DNA of 64,000 bases from Closterium sp. NIES-65. Taxonomy: Eukaryota > Streptophyta > Zygnematophyceae > Desmidiales > Closteriaceae. Shown piece after piece: positions 1-9,014 of the stretch (position 1 is the stretch's first letter; every line of letters starts with the position of its first letter). The position numbers and the translations under genes are program-made. Where the stretch lies: the NCBI GenBank assembly GCA_948144175.1, contig CANXME010000897.1, positions 635,001-699,000 of the forward strand, in the 5' to 3' direction. The notes under the pieces are model-generated. The model was not told the DNA's origin. It ran no database searches and saw only the letters and a program-made list of their open reading frames with translations.

Positions 1-1029
1 ACTGTAGGACAGGGGCAGTGCAGTGACAGAAGCGCTGCTCTCACCAGACAGGGCGGGTCGGGCAGCTCAGCAGTACAGCAGCACGGCAACACGGCTGCTC
101 AGACGGCATAGCAGCAACTGCGGCTCCGTGGCACCAGCGGCTCGGCTCCTCAGGCGGCTCGCGCGGCTCAGGCGGCTCGGGTGGCTCGGACGGCTCAGGC
201 GGCTCGGGTGGCTCGGGCTGGTCGGGCGGCTCGGGCGGCTCGGGCGGCTCGGGCGACTCGGGCAGGTCGGGCGGCTCGGGCGGCTCGGGCGGTTCGGGCG
301 GCACGGGCGGCGCGGGCGGTGTAGGGCGGCAGGGCCGCTGGTGAAAGGGGCGGCGGGGCCGAAGTGAAGGGGCGGCAGGGCCGCTGGTAAAGGGCGGCGG
401 GGCCGCTGAGAAGGGCGGCGGGGCCGCAGTAGAAGAGCGGCGGGGCCGCTGAGTAGGGCGACGGGGCCGTTGAGAAGGGCGGCGGGGCCGCAGTAGAAGG
501 GCGGCGGGGCCGCTGAGTAGGGCGGCGGGGCCGCAGCGAGAGAGGCGGCGGGGCCGCAGTGAAGGGCGGCGGGGCCGCTGAGTAGGGCGGCGGGGCCGCA
601 GCGAGAGAGGCGGCGGGGCCGCAGTGTAGGGCGGCGGGGCCGCTGAGTAGGGCGGCGGGGCCGCAGCAAGAGAGGCGGCGGGGCCGCAGTGAAGGGCGGC
701 GGGGCCGCTGAGTAGGGCGGCGGGGCCGCAGCGAGAGAGGCGGCGGGGCCGCAGTGAAGGGCGGCGGGGCCGCTGAGACGGGCGGCGGGGCCGCTGAGAC
801 GGGCGGTGGGGCCGCAGCGAAGGGCGGCGGGGCCGCTGAGAAGGGCGGCGGGGCCGCTGAGAAGGGCGGCGGGGCCGAATCGACGGGCGGCGGGGCCACT
901 AGGGCGTTGGGGGGGGTCGCTAGGGCGGCTCGAAGAGGTGAGAGCCCGGAGCACGACTCGGGCTGAGCGCGCTTCGGGCAGTAAAAAAGATCGATGTGGT
1001 GGGCCCTAGGCACAATTCCCACGGGGGAA
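1..1029 (-). repeat. GC-rich tandem-repeat leader of Cop-A
   Basis: From about 310 to 900 the plus strand is built from imperfect 18-30 bp units around GGGCGGCGGGGCCGC, with variants ending GCTGAG, AGTGAA or AGCGAGAGA. In the sense of the element the RNA would be C-rich. From about 150 to 310 the unit changes to GGCGGCTCGGGC. Long open frames cross the repeat on both strands (Arg/Pro/Ala-rich or Pro-Glu-rich) but only because the unit lacks stop codons. I treat it as untranslated leader between primer site and gag. Confidence 0.75.
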
Positions 1030-1043
1030 CCTGCTCGATACCA
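1030..1043 (-). other. Primer binding site of Cop-A
   Basis: The minus strand reads TGGTATCGAGCAGG immediately after the LTR. Plant copia elements prime from initiator tRNA-Met with TGGTATCAGAGC; this is a close variant. Confidence 0.75.
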
Positions 1044-1164
1044 TGAGGAAAGTAGAACGAGAATGAATCACTAAGGAATGGAAGTGATACAAATATGCAA
1101 CCCTAGAAATGTGTACCCCATATGGGCTACCCCACTATAGCCTACACAATATTATAATTTGACA
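1044..1164 (-). repeat. 5' LTR of Cop-A (121 bp)
   Basis: On the minus strand it starts TGTCAAATT and ends TTTCCTCA, followed directly by a primer site. It aligns along its length with the Cop-G LTR at 62979-63101, including the stretch encoding GTAGCCCATATGGGG. The short length is typical of every copia in this window. Confidence 0.85.
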
Positions 1165-1384
1165 AGGGAGAGCACCTCTCAAAGATGGGGGTGTAAGGAG
1201 CTCTATGAGCAGCACCCATGGTGACTACGCTGGTCTCGGCGGCTAGAAGGTGCTCCTCTAGGAGGTCGAGAGTGAGATCGGTGGGACAGCGAGTGAGAAA
1301 GTGGTCCAAGATCGAGCGAAGAGAGTCACGGAGACGGGTCAGTATGAAGTGGAGGGTCCGGTACATCGGAAGCGGTTTCTTACC
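1165..1384 (-). pseudogene. Cop-B gag, middle fragment
   Basis: The minus strand encodes a copia gag piece containing YRTLHFILTRL and LDLLEEHLLAAE, matching YITLYFLVTRL and VDLLEESLLAAE of the intact Cop-E gag. It is cut at 1164 by the Cop-A LTR and at 1385 by the Gyp-1 LTR. It continues, across Gyp-1, the N-terminal half at 8557-9014; together they show one gag broken twice. Downstream parts of Cop-B lie beyond Cop-A and outside the window. Confidence 0.85.
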
Positions 1385-1752
1385 TGTGAGGATCTAGGAT
1401 CGAGCTCAGAAAAGAGAAGTGTAATTGAATGATCACCTGGGTACAACGCGAGGCTATATATAGGCTCGACACAAGGCCCCGTAACCAGGTGTTACACGAC
1501 GGTTCCGCGGGCCGCGTAGCGTCCCGAACAGATCCTTACCGAATTCGGTAGAAGGCAATTCGGTGGCAACCGAAAAGCCAGAATTCATTGCATTCAACCT
1601 AGCTCGGTGCTATAACTATAATAAAATATAGGAAAGCACCTAGCCTAGGAAATCAAGCAATTCATGCATGCATATAATTATCCTATGCTACAAATAGCAT
1701 GATAAAGTAAAAGCAAGCAAGCATAGCTGGCATAAGCCGTCGTACTCTCATA
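1385..1752 (-). repeat. 3' LTR of Gyp-1 (368 bp)
   Basis: The plus strand runs from TGTGAGGATCTAGG to CGTACTCTCATA. It matches the right LTR (7809-8556) once TRIM-3 and its 5 bp duplicate are subtracted (748-380=368). The terminal CA dinucleotide is mutated to TA here. Confidence 0.9.
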
Positions 1753-1768
1753 CGTCCCCCCCTCAAAG
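1753..1768 (-). other. Polypurine tract of Gyp-1
   Basis: The minus strand reads CTTTGAGGGGGGGACG directly before the 3' LTR, the expected plus-strand primer. Confidence 0.75.
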
Positions 1769-2293
1769 CTGGGTGGTGTGAGATACACCCTGCTTGACAA
1801 GATATTCCTTGAGAGCACGACGTGCATTGCCCATATCAGCTTCTGCAACCCAACTGTCCTCAGTGGGGTCGTATCCTTTCAAGCGTATCAGGAACTCGAG
1901 GGTCTTGCCGCCACGGCGCCGATGAGAGAGAACGCGCTCAATCTCGTACTCAGGTTCATCCTGCACAAGAACAGGTGGAGGTGGCGGTAGCTGCCGTCCC
2001 TGGAACTGGTGGTTGGGGTCCTTGTAGGGCTTCAGTAGCTGCACATGGAAAGCGTTGTGAAGCTTCCACGTATCTGGTAAGCGCAAGCGGAATGTAACTG
2101 GTGTCACCTGTGCCTCAACGAGAAAAGGACCACAGAAGCGAGGCCGGAGTTTGAATGGAAGGTGAGACAGGTTCAAGTTGCGCGTGTCAAGAAGCACCTG
2201 ATCTCTGACTGCTACTGAGTGATCACGTCGCTGACGATCGGCATGCTGCTTCTGGGAGGTCTGCATCGTGGTGAGTCGTCGCTGAGTCTTCTC
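1763..2293 (-). pseudogene. Gyp-1 integrase C-terminus and chromodomain
   Basis: After the stop at 2294 the same frame continues to 1763. It contains a GPF/Y-type integrase module (LRPRFCGPFLVEAQ) and ends in a chromodomain with YEIERVLSHRR, FLIRLKGYDPTEDSW and a final helix ARRALKEYL. In many chromodomains the cage has Trp where this one has Leu before KGY, so lysine binding may be weakened. In chromoviruses this domain guides integration to marked chromatin. It follows the integrase directly, as in other chromoviruses. Confidence 0.85.
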
Positions 2294-3292
2294 CTATAGC
2301 TGCTGCATGGTGGTGACAAAGTCATGTGCGGCTTGGACGTGTGCCGGTGTGGTTGGCTGCTGTGGTGTGAGTGGTTCCCGTCCGTAACACAGGAAGAAAG
2401 GAGTTTTCCCTGTGGCCGCATGTGATGCGTTGTTGTAAGCAAACTCTAGGGCCGGTAACTGTGTGTCCCAGTGGCTGACGACGTCCTTGCAAGCTGTGCG
2501 TAGTAACTGTTCAACCACTTGATTGAGTCGCTCTGTCTGTCCGTCAGTCTGGGGGTGGTATGCTGAAGACATTGCAAGCTTTGTCCCCAACAGTCCCATG
2601 AGCTCCTTCCAGAACTTACTGGTGAATTTTGGGTCTCTGTCTAAGATGAGTGTAGCGGGGATGCCGTGGATGGTGATTATGCGGTCGAAGAAGAGGCGAG
2701 CAGTTGCTTCAGCTGTAGATGTGGCGTTGGTTGGTATGAAGTGTCCCATTTTGGAGAACTTATCGATTACTACGAGGATGGAATCGTGTCCCCGTGTGGT
2801 CGAAGGAAGTCCTGTGATGAATTCGAGGCTAACGACCTGCCATGGCTGCTCCGGTACGGGTAGAGGCTGAAGTAACCCTGCTTTTTTCTGCTTGCTGCTC
2901 TTCATCCGCTGGCATGTGTCGCAAGAGGTGACGAACTGCTGCACTTCTGCTGCCATCCCGGGCCAGTAGTAATACTTCGGTATCCCTGCTAACGTCTTGT
3001 TGCTCCCAAAATGTCCCGCGTATGGTACGTCGTGAAATTCCTCCAATAGGATATGCCGTAGCGGGGCGTAATTCAGTACCCAAATCTTTCCTGAACCCTT
3101 TCTTACAGCTAAGTCTTTCTCCCACTGTAACAATTTCTTGGTCTGTGCTGTAGCGATTTTTGTGTCCACGGAGTACCCATGTTGGAATAGACCCTTGAGC
3201 AGAGGGTTCATCCCGGCGAGCTTGATGCCTGCTACATGTCCGAGGCGGCTCAAAGCGTCTGCCTTGTTGTGTAGCCCGGGCTTGTAGACGAT
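2294..3292 (-). pseudogene. Gyp-1 integrase
   Basis: The minus strand encodes a Ty3/gypsy integrase: zinc finger with HDVPYAGHFG and CDTCQRMKSS, then the catalytic core with LILDRDPKFTS and HPQTDGQTERLNQ. The first catalytic position reads VSLEFITGLP where the family usually has an Asp (xxMDFITGLP), a D-to-E change. The frame opens from the TRIM-1 boundary (encoding IVYKPGLHNKADALSRL, the usual RNase H-integrase joint) and ends at TAG 2294-2296, after which the frame resumes. Defective by the stop. Confidence 0.88.
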
Positions 3293-3667
3293 TGTCAGTA
3301 GATCTGCACTGTGGATGCCCGATCCATCCTGGAGAGGGTTACAGGCGCGTTTGCTTGGGGGGTTATGGGCGCACTGACCCGCTACTGAAACAAGCCCTTT
3401 TATCCCAATGGTCTAGTGGTTGGGATTCTGACATGGTATCAGAGCGTTCTCGGGTTCGTTTCCCGATGTATGCACATGTAGGCCGTTGCCGCTGTGCTTA
3501 GTCCTGGGCCTCCCAGTGTGGGGGGGTGTCAGTAGATCTGCACTGTGGATGCCCGATCGATCCTGGAGAGGGTTACAGGCGCGTTTGCCTGGGGGGTTAT
3601 GGGCGCACTGACCCGCTACTGAAACAAGCCCTTTTATCCCAATGGTCTAGTGGTTGGGATTCTGACA
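3293..3667 (+). mobile_element. TRIM-1 (375 bp miniature LTR element)
   Basis: Two 141 bp direct repeats (3293-3433, 3527-3667) beginning TGTCAGTAGATC and ending GGGATTCTGACA flank a 93 bp centre. The centre starts with primer site TGGTATCAGAGCG and ends with purine tract GTGTGGGGGGG. The target duplicate ACGAT is perfect (3288-3292, 3668-3672). There is no coding capacity. It interrupts Gyp-1 pol between RNase H and integrase. The B-box-like motif is imperfect here (GGTTCGTTTCC). Confidence 0.93.
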
Positions 3668-5205
3668 ACGATGTCGTAGTGGAAGTGAGTTTCCAGGAAG
3701 TCCACCCACCGCACCTGACGTCGTGAGAGCGTCGGCTGTGACTTCAGATAATTGAGACTGCAGTGGTCAGTTTAGACTGTAGTCTTGGCTCCCTCTAGGT
3801 AACACCTCCACGCCTTAAAGGCTATGACTATTGCTAAGGCTTCCTTGTCATGGATGGGGTAGTTCAGTTCTGCTCCGTGTAGCTTCTTACTGAGGTAGGC
3901 GATGGGCTGCAAACCGCGTCCGTGATCCTGCATCAGTACTGCTCCGACTGCTTGGTCACTAGCGTCTGCTTCCACCACATATTCCTTGACTGGATCTGGT
4001 AGGATGAGTACTGGCGCTGTAGTTAGTGCTGTCTGTAGCTTCTCCATGGCTTGCTGATGAGGAGTATCCCATTTGTAGGGCGTATCCTTTTTCAGGAGGT
4101 CGGTTAGTGGCGCTGCTATCTTAGCATATTGCGGCACGAACCTGTTGTAGTAGTTGGCAAAGCCTAGGAACTGCTGCAACTCCTTCACGTTCTCCGGTAC
4201 TTTCCACTTCTTAACGGCTTCGATTTTCCGCGGGTCCACGTGTACGCCCTCGGCACTCACCATGTGCCCAAGAAACTGCACCTTCTTCAGGGCAAAGTCG
4301 CTCTTTGACAGCTTCACATAGAACTTGTTCTTCCGCAGGATCTCGAAGACCTTCCGTAGATGCTCCACGTGCTCCTTCATATTCTTGGAGTAGATAAGAA
4401 TGTCGTCCATGTACACCACTACGCACTCGTCCAGCAGGGGTCGTAAGATGTGATTCATCTCCGCCTGAAACGTTGCTGGTGCGTTGCAGAGTCCGAACGG
4501 CATCACCAAGTATTCGTAGGAGCCGTATCTGGTACGGAACGCCGTCTTGTGGACTGAGTTGTCTGCCATCTTGATCTGCCAGTAACCCGATCGTAGGTCC
4601 AACCCGGTCGCCAGTAACCCTAAGACTGTTGCACCACGCAGTTGGTCCAGTAGGTCGTCTATGCGCGGTATGGGGTATTTGTTTTTAAGTGTCTGTTTGT
4701 TCAGTGCACGGTAGTCGATGCACATCCGTAGACTGCCGTCTGGTTTTGGGGTGAAGAGGACTGGTGCACCGTAGGGAGAGGTGGATGGGCGGATCAGTTG
4801 TCGGTCCAGTAGATATTCTATCTGTTTCTTCATGTCTGTCAGTTCAGTCGGACTCAGTCGGTATGGTGCACGTGAGACGGGTTTCGCACCTGGTTCCTCC
4901 ACGATCTCGTGCTCGTGGGTGCGTGCTGGAGGTACTCCTGCGGGTAGGCCGTCGGGCATTATATCTTTGTACTGCTCCAAGACCTCCTTCACTGCTGCAG
5001 GTAGCTCTGAACTCGGCTTCTCCTTCTCTGCTGCTGCCATAACCAGTGCTAAGTAACCCATGTTTCTCTCGTTCACCGTCCGTTCGAACCGTGCTAGTGT
5101 CGTTTCAGGAATGTTCCCTGTATCCGTCCAGCTTCGCAGCTCCACTCGTTTCTCGTTGTTGTAGATGCACACCTTCCTACTGACCCAGTCGATCTCGGGG
5201 TTGAA
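3668..5205 (-). pseudogene. Gyp-1 reverse transcriptase and RNase H
   Basis: The frame encodes an RT with [44 protein letters not shown] and the catalytic [11 protein letters not shown], followed by RNase H with [15 protein letters not shown] and [14 protein letters not shown] small insertion precedes LDLRSGY compared with the usual KLDLRSGY. TAA at 3772-3774 cuts the RNase H; downstream the same frame continues (LNYLKSQPTLSRRQVRW) until TRIM-1. The stop TAG at 5206-5208 separates it from the protease in the same frame. Confidence 0.9.
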
Positions 5206-6465
5206 CTACTTCAGGAAATCTCGCCCCAAGATGAAATCTAAACCCTTGATGTTTGTGATCGGCAACGTCGGCTTCCACCTCAACGCCCCTATGTGTAGCT
5301 GCAGTGATGCTTCGACGTGGATGGGAAGTTTCGTACTGTCCACCATTGTTGCCGAGAACTTGGTCTCCTCCGAAAATTTTCCAATTTTCTCCAACGTCCC
5401 GCGGTCGCACACCGAGTGGGACGCACCACTGTCCACCATTGCCTGGAGGCGTCGCCCATTGCAGATCACCTCGAGTAGTAGTGGTTTTTGCTGTTCCGAG
5501 TAACCGTAGATGGTATCGCTTATAGGATCGTAGGGTATGTCGAATAGATCATCCCTCGGTCCTGCGCTCGAAGCTGCTGACTCCATATCAGTTTCCAACT
5601 GAGCAGGGTTAGAAGGATTTATCCGAGGCCGATTCAGCTTCGTCTTGGCCTGGAACCTTCTCTTAAGCCTTTGCAGCTGTGTAGGCTTCTCCTGTGGGCA
5701 ATGGGGAGCCTTAACACTATGCTGCGGGGAGAGAATATGAACTCCTTGGAATGCACGACCCTTTTCAACGCTCCGGAGTGGTTTGCCCAACTTCTCAGGT
5801 ACCTGAATAATGTTTGAAGGCTTTTTCTTGGCCTTGAAATCTCCCCAGATTTTTTTAAAGGCTTGAAAACCTTGAGAGGAAATATTCTTACTCTCGGGGG
5901 TGTTCGGCTGGAGTTTCCCGGTTGGTGCAGAGTCTTGTTTCGCGGAGCCTCCATTTGTCTCGGCGATTTCTTCTGTTGCTGGCCGGTCGTGGCGTTTTAA
6001 ATTCGCGCCATCGTGTCCTCCTTTTTTTGCCATCGTGGATGTCGCACTGTTGTTGCCCTGCAGCTCCGCTCGTGCCTTCTTCATTTTCCAACACGCCAAG
6101 AATCGATGTCCTGCTGCGCCGCAAAATTCGCACGTCTCATATTTTGTCGGCCGCTGCTTCGCGTCGATCTTGTCGATATCCCTTGGGTCGGGGGTCGTGG
6201 GTGGTGCCGATCGCTTCGTGCCAAATGATCGGTTCGGCACGTGGCGTCGTGTCTCGGGTTGATCTCGCGTCAGCGCATCGAATCTCTTTGCTGCACACAC
6301 CATGTCGCGGTGGTTGTTGTAGTTCGCGGCAATCACCTGTCGGCGGACTTCCATCTTTAGCCCCTCAGTATACGCTTGGATTTTTTCTCCTTCGGTCAGG
6401 TCGATAATTCGGTTGAAGAGGCTCTCAATCTGCTGCGTGTACTGTGTTACACTGTCGAACTGTTT
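5206..6465 (-). pseudogene. Gyp-1 gag C-terminus, zinc knuckle and protease
   Basis: Reading the minus strand: rest of the gag core (IESLFNRIIDLTEGEKIQAY), a basic linker, a canonical CCHC knuckle CEFCGAAGHRFLAC (C-X2-C-X4-H-X4-C), a long spacer, then an aspartic protease with MVDSGASHSVCD and FILGRDFL. TRIM-2 splits the gag core at 6466. A TAG closes the frame at 5206, just after the protease; reading continues in frame into RT, so the element encoded gag-pro-pol in a single frame. Confidence 0.88.
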
Positions 6466-6840
6466 TGTTAGTAGATCTGCACTGTGGATGCCCGATTGAT
6501 CCTGGAGAGGGTTACATGCGCGTTTGCTTGGGGGGTTATAGGCGCACTGACCCGCTACTGAAACAAGCCCTTTTATCCCAATGGTCTAGTGGTTGGGATT
6601 CTGACATGGTATCAGAGTGGTCTCGGGTTCGTATCCCGGTGTATGCACATGTAGGCCGGTGCCGCTGTGCTTAGTCCTGGGCCTCCCAGTGTGGGGGGGT
6701 GTCAGTAGATCTGCACTGTGGATGCCCGATTGATGCTGGAGAGGGTTACAGACGCGTTCGCCTGGGGGGTTATGGGCGCACTGACCCGCTACTGAAACAA
6801 GCCCTTTTATCCCAACGGTCTAGTGGTTGGGATTCTGACA
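6466..6840 (+). mobile_element. TRIM-2 (375 bp miniature LTR element)
   Basis: LTRs 6466-6606 and 6700-6840 (141 bp each), centre 6607-6699 with TGGTATCAGAGTGG and a terminal G-run. The target duplicate TGTTT is perfect (6461-6465, 6841-6845). The first LTR starts TGTTAG instead of TGTCAG. It lies in the Gyp-1 gag. The B-box-like motif is damaged (GGTTCGTATCC). Confidence 0.93.
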
Positions 6841-7358
6841 TGTTTATGCCGATGAATCTGCTGCCGCGCCATGTAGCTGGAGTTGATTGGTACGAAACGT
6901 TGAATTAAAGCTTCCCGAAACTGCGTCCATGACCCCTCGCCTCGGATCTTATTGCTGTTGTAAATCCACTCGAGCGCTGGGCCTCATAACACTGTCGCTG
7001 CGAGCTGAATCCACATTGCATCGTGTGTCGGGGTCGTACAACCAACAGCCTCGAAGTAAATTTCGAGAGTCGCAATGAATCGATGAACGTCAGTGTCTCT
7101 CGCATTCGGATTGAATGTCTCCGGTAGCCTCGGACATGCCGCCTCAAGATTCACTGTAGCCGCTGCCGCTGCTGCTGGGTTAAGTGTCGGTGTCGCCGCT
7201 GCTGCTGCTGACGTCGCTGCTGCATTCGCTGCTGCTATGGCGGCTGCCGACTGGTTCGCGAGAAGCTCCTCTATTCGCTGGAGTGCCGCTCGCGTCTGGT
7301 CCTGGCCGGTGTGTAACTCCGTAATTTTCCGTACGGAATTATCACTGTTTTTCTCCAT
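6841..7358 (-). pseudogene. Gyp-1 gag N-terminus
   Basis: ATG at 7358-7356 starts an acidic/polar segment, a poly-Ala stretch (about residues 40-70) and the start of the Ty3/gypsy capsid fold (FIATLEIYFEAVG, then after the stop LEWIYNSN and FREALIQRF). TGA at 6984-6986 interrupts it, probably from CGA by a C-to-T change. The frame continues to TRIM-2 and joins the rest of gag beyond it. Confidence 0.83.
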
Positions 7359-7808
7359 TTTGCGATTTATAGGAAGATTTGCGACGAAAAAAAATGAATT
7401 TTAGGTGCTGGTCATCTTACTGTGAGTCGAGTTGACTGCAGAAATGACGAGGGCTGATTCTGTAGGTCGCGTTATTCTCCCTTAGTCGAAATTCGCGTCT
7501 GATCTCGGCCGTTGAGAAGAAAGTTGATCCGACGCTCCAAATTCCAACCGTTTTGGTCGAAATTCCCAGGGCCGTTGAGATTCGAATCGTTATGACGGTC
7601 GAAATTCCAAATTTTTTGCCATTGGACCTGAGGAGTGTTTGAAAACCGGTTCGAGGGGGACGTTAGAAAATAGCGCAGGGTTTAGGGTTTTAAAACACTC
7701 CTGGGTACGTACCCGAAATCGGCGCTTCCCGTCGTCGCCCCCGCGGTTTTAAAAGCTAGGTTTTAGTGGTCGAAAAGCTTCGCGTCTAAACAGGCTCCGA
7801 TTACCAAG
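7359..7808 (-). other. Leader and primer site of Gyp-1
   Basis: This 450 bp stretch lies between the 5' LTR and the gag ATG and has no convincing frame. Next to the LTR the minus strand reads TTGGTAATCGGAGCC, which resembles the initiator-Met primer site TGGTATCAGAGC with one extra base and one mismatch. Confidence 0.6.
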
Positions 7809-7860
7809 TGTGAGGATCTAGGATCGAGCTCAGAAAAGAGAATTGTAATTGAATGATCAC

Positions 7861-8235
7861 TGTCAGTAGATCTGCACTATGGATGCCCGATTGATCCTGG
7901 AGAGGGTTACAGGCGCGTTTGCCTGGGGGGTTATGGGCGCACTGACCCGCTACTGAAACAAGCCCTTTTATCCCAATGGTCTAGTGATTGGGATTCTGAC
8001 ATGGTATCAGAGCGGTCTCGGGTTCGATTCCCGGTGTATGCACATGTAGGCCGTTGCCGCTGTGCTTAGTCCTGGGCCTCCCAGTGTGGGGGGGTGTCAG
8101 TAGATCTGCACTGTGGATGCCCGATTGATCCTGGAGAGGGTTACAGGCGCGTTTGCCTGGGGGGTTATGGGCGCACTGACCCGCTACTGAAACAAGCCCT
8201 TTTATCCCAATGGTCTAGTGATTGGGATTCTGACA
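7861..8235 (+). mobile_element. TRIM-3 (375 bp miniature LTR element)
   Basis: LTRs 7861-8001 and 8095-8235, centre 8002-8094. The target duplicate ATCAC is perfect (7856-7860, 8236-8240). Both LTRs share a private variant (TCTAGTGATTGGG instead of TCTAGTGGTTGGG), as expected if both were copied from one template by reverse transcription. The primer site is TGGTATCAGAGCGG and the purine tract GTGTGGGGGGG. It sits inside the Gyp-1 5' LTR. Confidence 0.94.
7967..8036 (+). promoter_or_regulatory. tRNA-like Pol III promoter candidate in TRIM-3
   Basis: An A-box-like TGGTCTAGTGA (7977-7987, last base variant) and a consensus B box GGTTCGATTCC (8021-8031) are spaced as in a tRNA gene. Between them TCTGA-CATGGTA-TCAGA forms a perfect 5 bp stem with a 7-base loop, as an anticodon arm does, and CGGG-TTCGATT-CCCG forms a T-arm. 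The D-arm region resembles tRNA-Glu. The acceptor ends do not pair. The LTR/primer-site boundary falls inside the anticodon-like loop. TTTT occurs just upstream (7966-7969) and again in the second LTR (8200-8203), where it could terminate transcription. Confidence 0.55.
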
Positions 8236-8556
8236 ATCACCTGGGTACAACGCGAGGCTATATATAGGCTCCACACAAGGCCCCGTAACCAGGTGTTACG
8301 CGAAGGTTCCGCGGGCCGCGTAGCGTCCCGAACAGATCCTTATCAAATTCGGTAGAAGGCACTTCGGTGGCAACGGAAAAGCCAGAATTCGGTGCACGCA
8401 ACCTAGCTCGGTGCTATAACTATAATAAAATATAGGAAAGCACCTAGCCTAGGAAATCAAGCAATTCATGCATGCATATAATTATCCTATGCTAGAAATA
8501 GCATGATAAAGTAAAGGCAAGCAAGCATAGCTGGCATAAGCCATCGTACTCTCACA

Positions 8557-9014
8557 TTAGCTAAGAACTCTTTGGGGAGGGCGGCGCGAACGCGAGTGTC
8601 ACTAGTGCGAAGTTGGGTGATAAGATCGGCAACTGTGGTAAAGGTGGACAGCTCAGGAAACAGGCAGGGCAGCATGAGGCGGCTAAGTGCAGCAGTGGCA
8701 GGGAAGGAGTATCGAGCAACTACAGCATCGCACAGGGCCTTAGCGGTTTTGTGTTCGCTAAAACGCGTCAGTTCGGCTAACTGAAGGTGGTTGCAAACGG
8801 CTAGGCGAGCTGCAGCGTCACGAGTCTGCCACTGGGAACGGGCGCTAAGCTCAGCTGTGGCAGCAGGAGCGACGGAGGCACCAGATGTGTGGTCAAAGAG
8901 AGAGACATTATCCTTGCTATCGCTCATTAGGAACAGCTGCAGGTCCTCGAGCCAGGTCTCAAACTGAATCGGGCGGCCCTCGGTATCGAACAACAGAACG
9001 CGGAGGGTGGCCAT
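8557..9014 (-). pseudogene. Cop-B gag, N-terminal fragment
   Basis: ATG at 9014-9012. The encoded FDTEGRPIQFETWLEDLQLF, RSQWQTRDAAARLAV and LITQLRTSDTRVRAALP match the N-terminal gag of the other copia elements; it is closest to Cop-H (FDAEGRPIKFETWLDDLHLF). Gyp-1 cuts it at 8557 after the residues LPKEFLA, and the next residues lie at 1384 and below. Confidence 0.87.

Larger units (their letters stand above)
1..1164 (-). mobile_element. Cop-A: Ty1/copia element, 5' end only
   Basis: The reverse strand reads 5' LTR (1164 to 1044), primer site, then a GC-rich leader down to base 1. The bases at 1-60 nearly match the leader at 54703-54760 that lies just upstream of the Cop-G gag start, so the Cop-A gag should begin a few dozen bases beyond the left edge. 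LTR and leader also resemble those of Cop-G, so both belong to one subfamily. The LTR abuts a gag fragment of Cop-B at 1165, so Cop-A inserted into Cop-B. The candidate 5 bp target duplicate next to it is AGGGA (1165-1169); its partner is outside the window. Confidence 0.85.
1385..8556 (-). mobile_element. Gyp-1: Ty3/gypsy chromovirus, defective
   Basis: It is bounded by 368 bp LTRs (the right one enlarged by a TRIM) and lies in the Cop-B gag. Target duplicates are TTACC (1380-1384) and TTAGC (8557-8561), one mismatch. Order on the minus strand is gag, CCHC knuckle, protease, RT, RNase H, integrase, chromodomain, which defines a chromovirus. All coding parts belong to one frame that is broken by four stop codons (6984, 5206, 3772, 2294) and two TRIM insertions. 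The two LTRs differ at roughly 4 percent of positions by eye, so it is not recent. Confidence 0.92.
7809..8556 (-). repeat. 5' LTR of Gyp-1 with nested TRIM-3
   Basis: The LTR runs from TGTGAGGATCTAGG to CGTACTCTCACA on the plus strand. TRIM-3 (7861-8235) and its duplicate ATCAC account for the length excess over the left LTR. A TATATATA motif near 8260 (minus strand TATATATAG) is a plausible promoter element. Confidence 0.9.

Noticed and set aside
41..1022. Several long frames on both strands rich in Pro, Arg, Ala or Gly
   Set aside because: They are by-products of stop-free GC-rich tandem units in the Cop-A leader; no unbiased composition, no conserved start and the same effect on both strands. 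The same applies to frames in the leaders at 9015-9780, 13380-14260, 32040-32830, 39900-40900 and 61560-62200.
3293..3667. CRISPR-like direct repeats
   Set aside because: The two 141 bp repeats with primer site, purine tract and target duplicates are LTRs of a TRIM; no array of short repeats and spacers exists in the window.
7967..8036. Functional tRNA gene
   Set aside because: The acceptor arm does not pair and the anticodon loop lacks U33, so it is at most a tRNA-like promoter within the TRIM.
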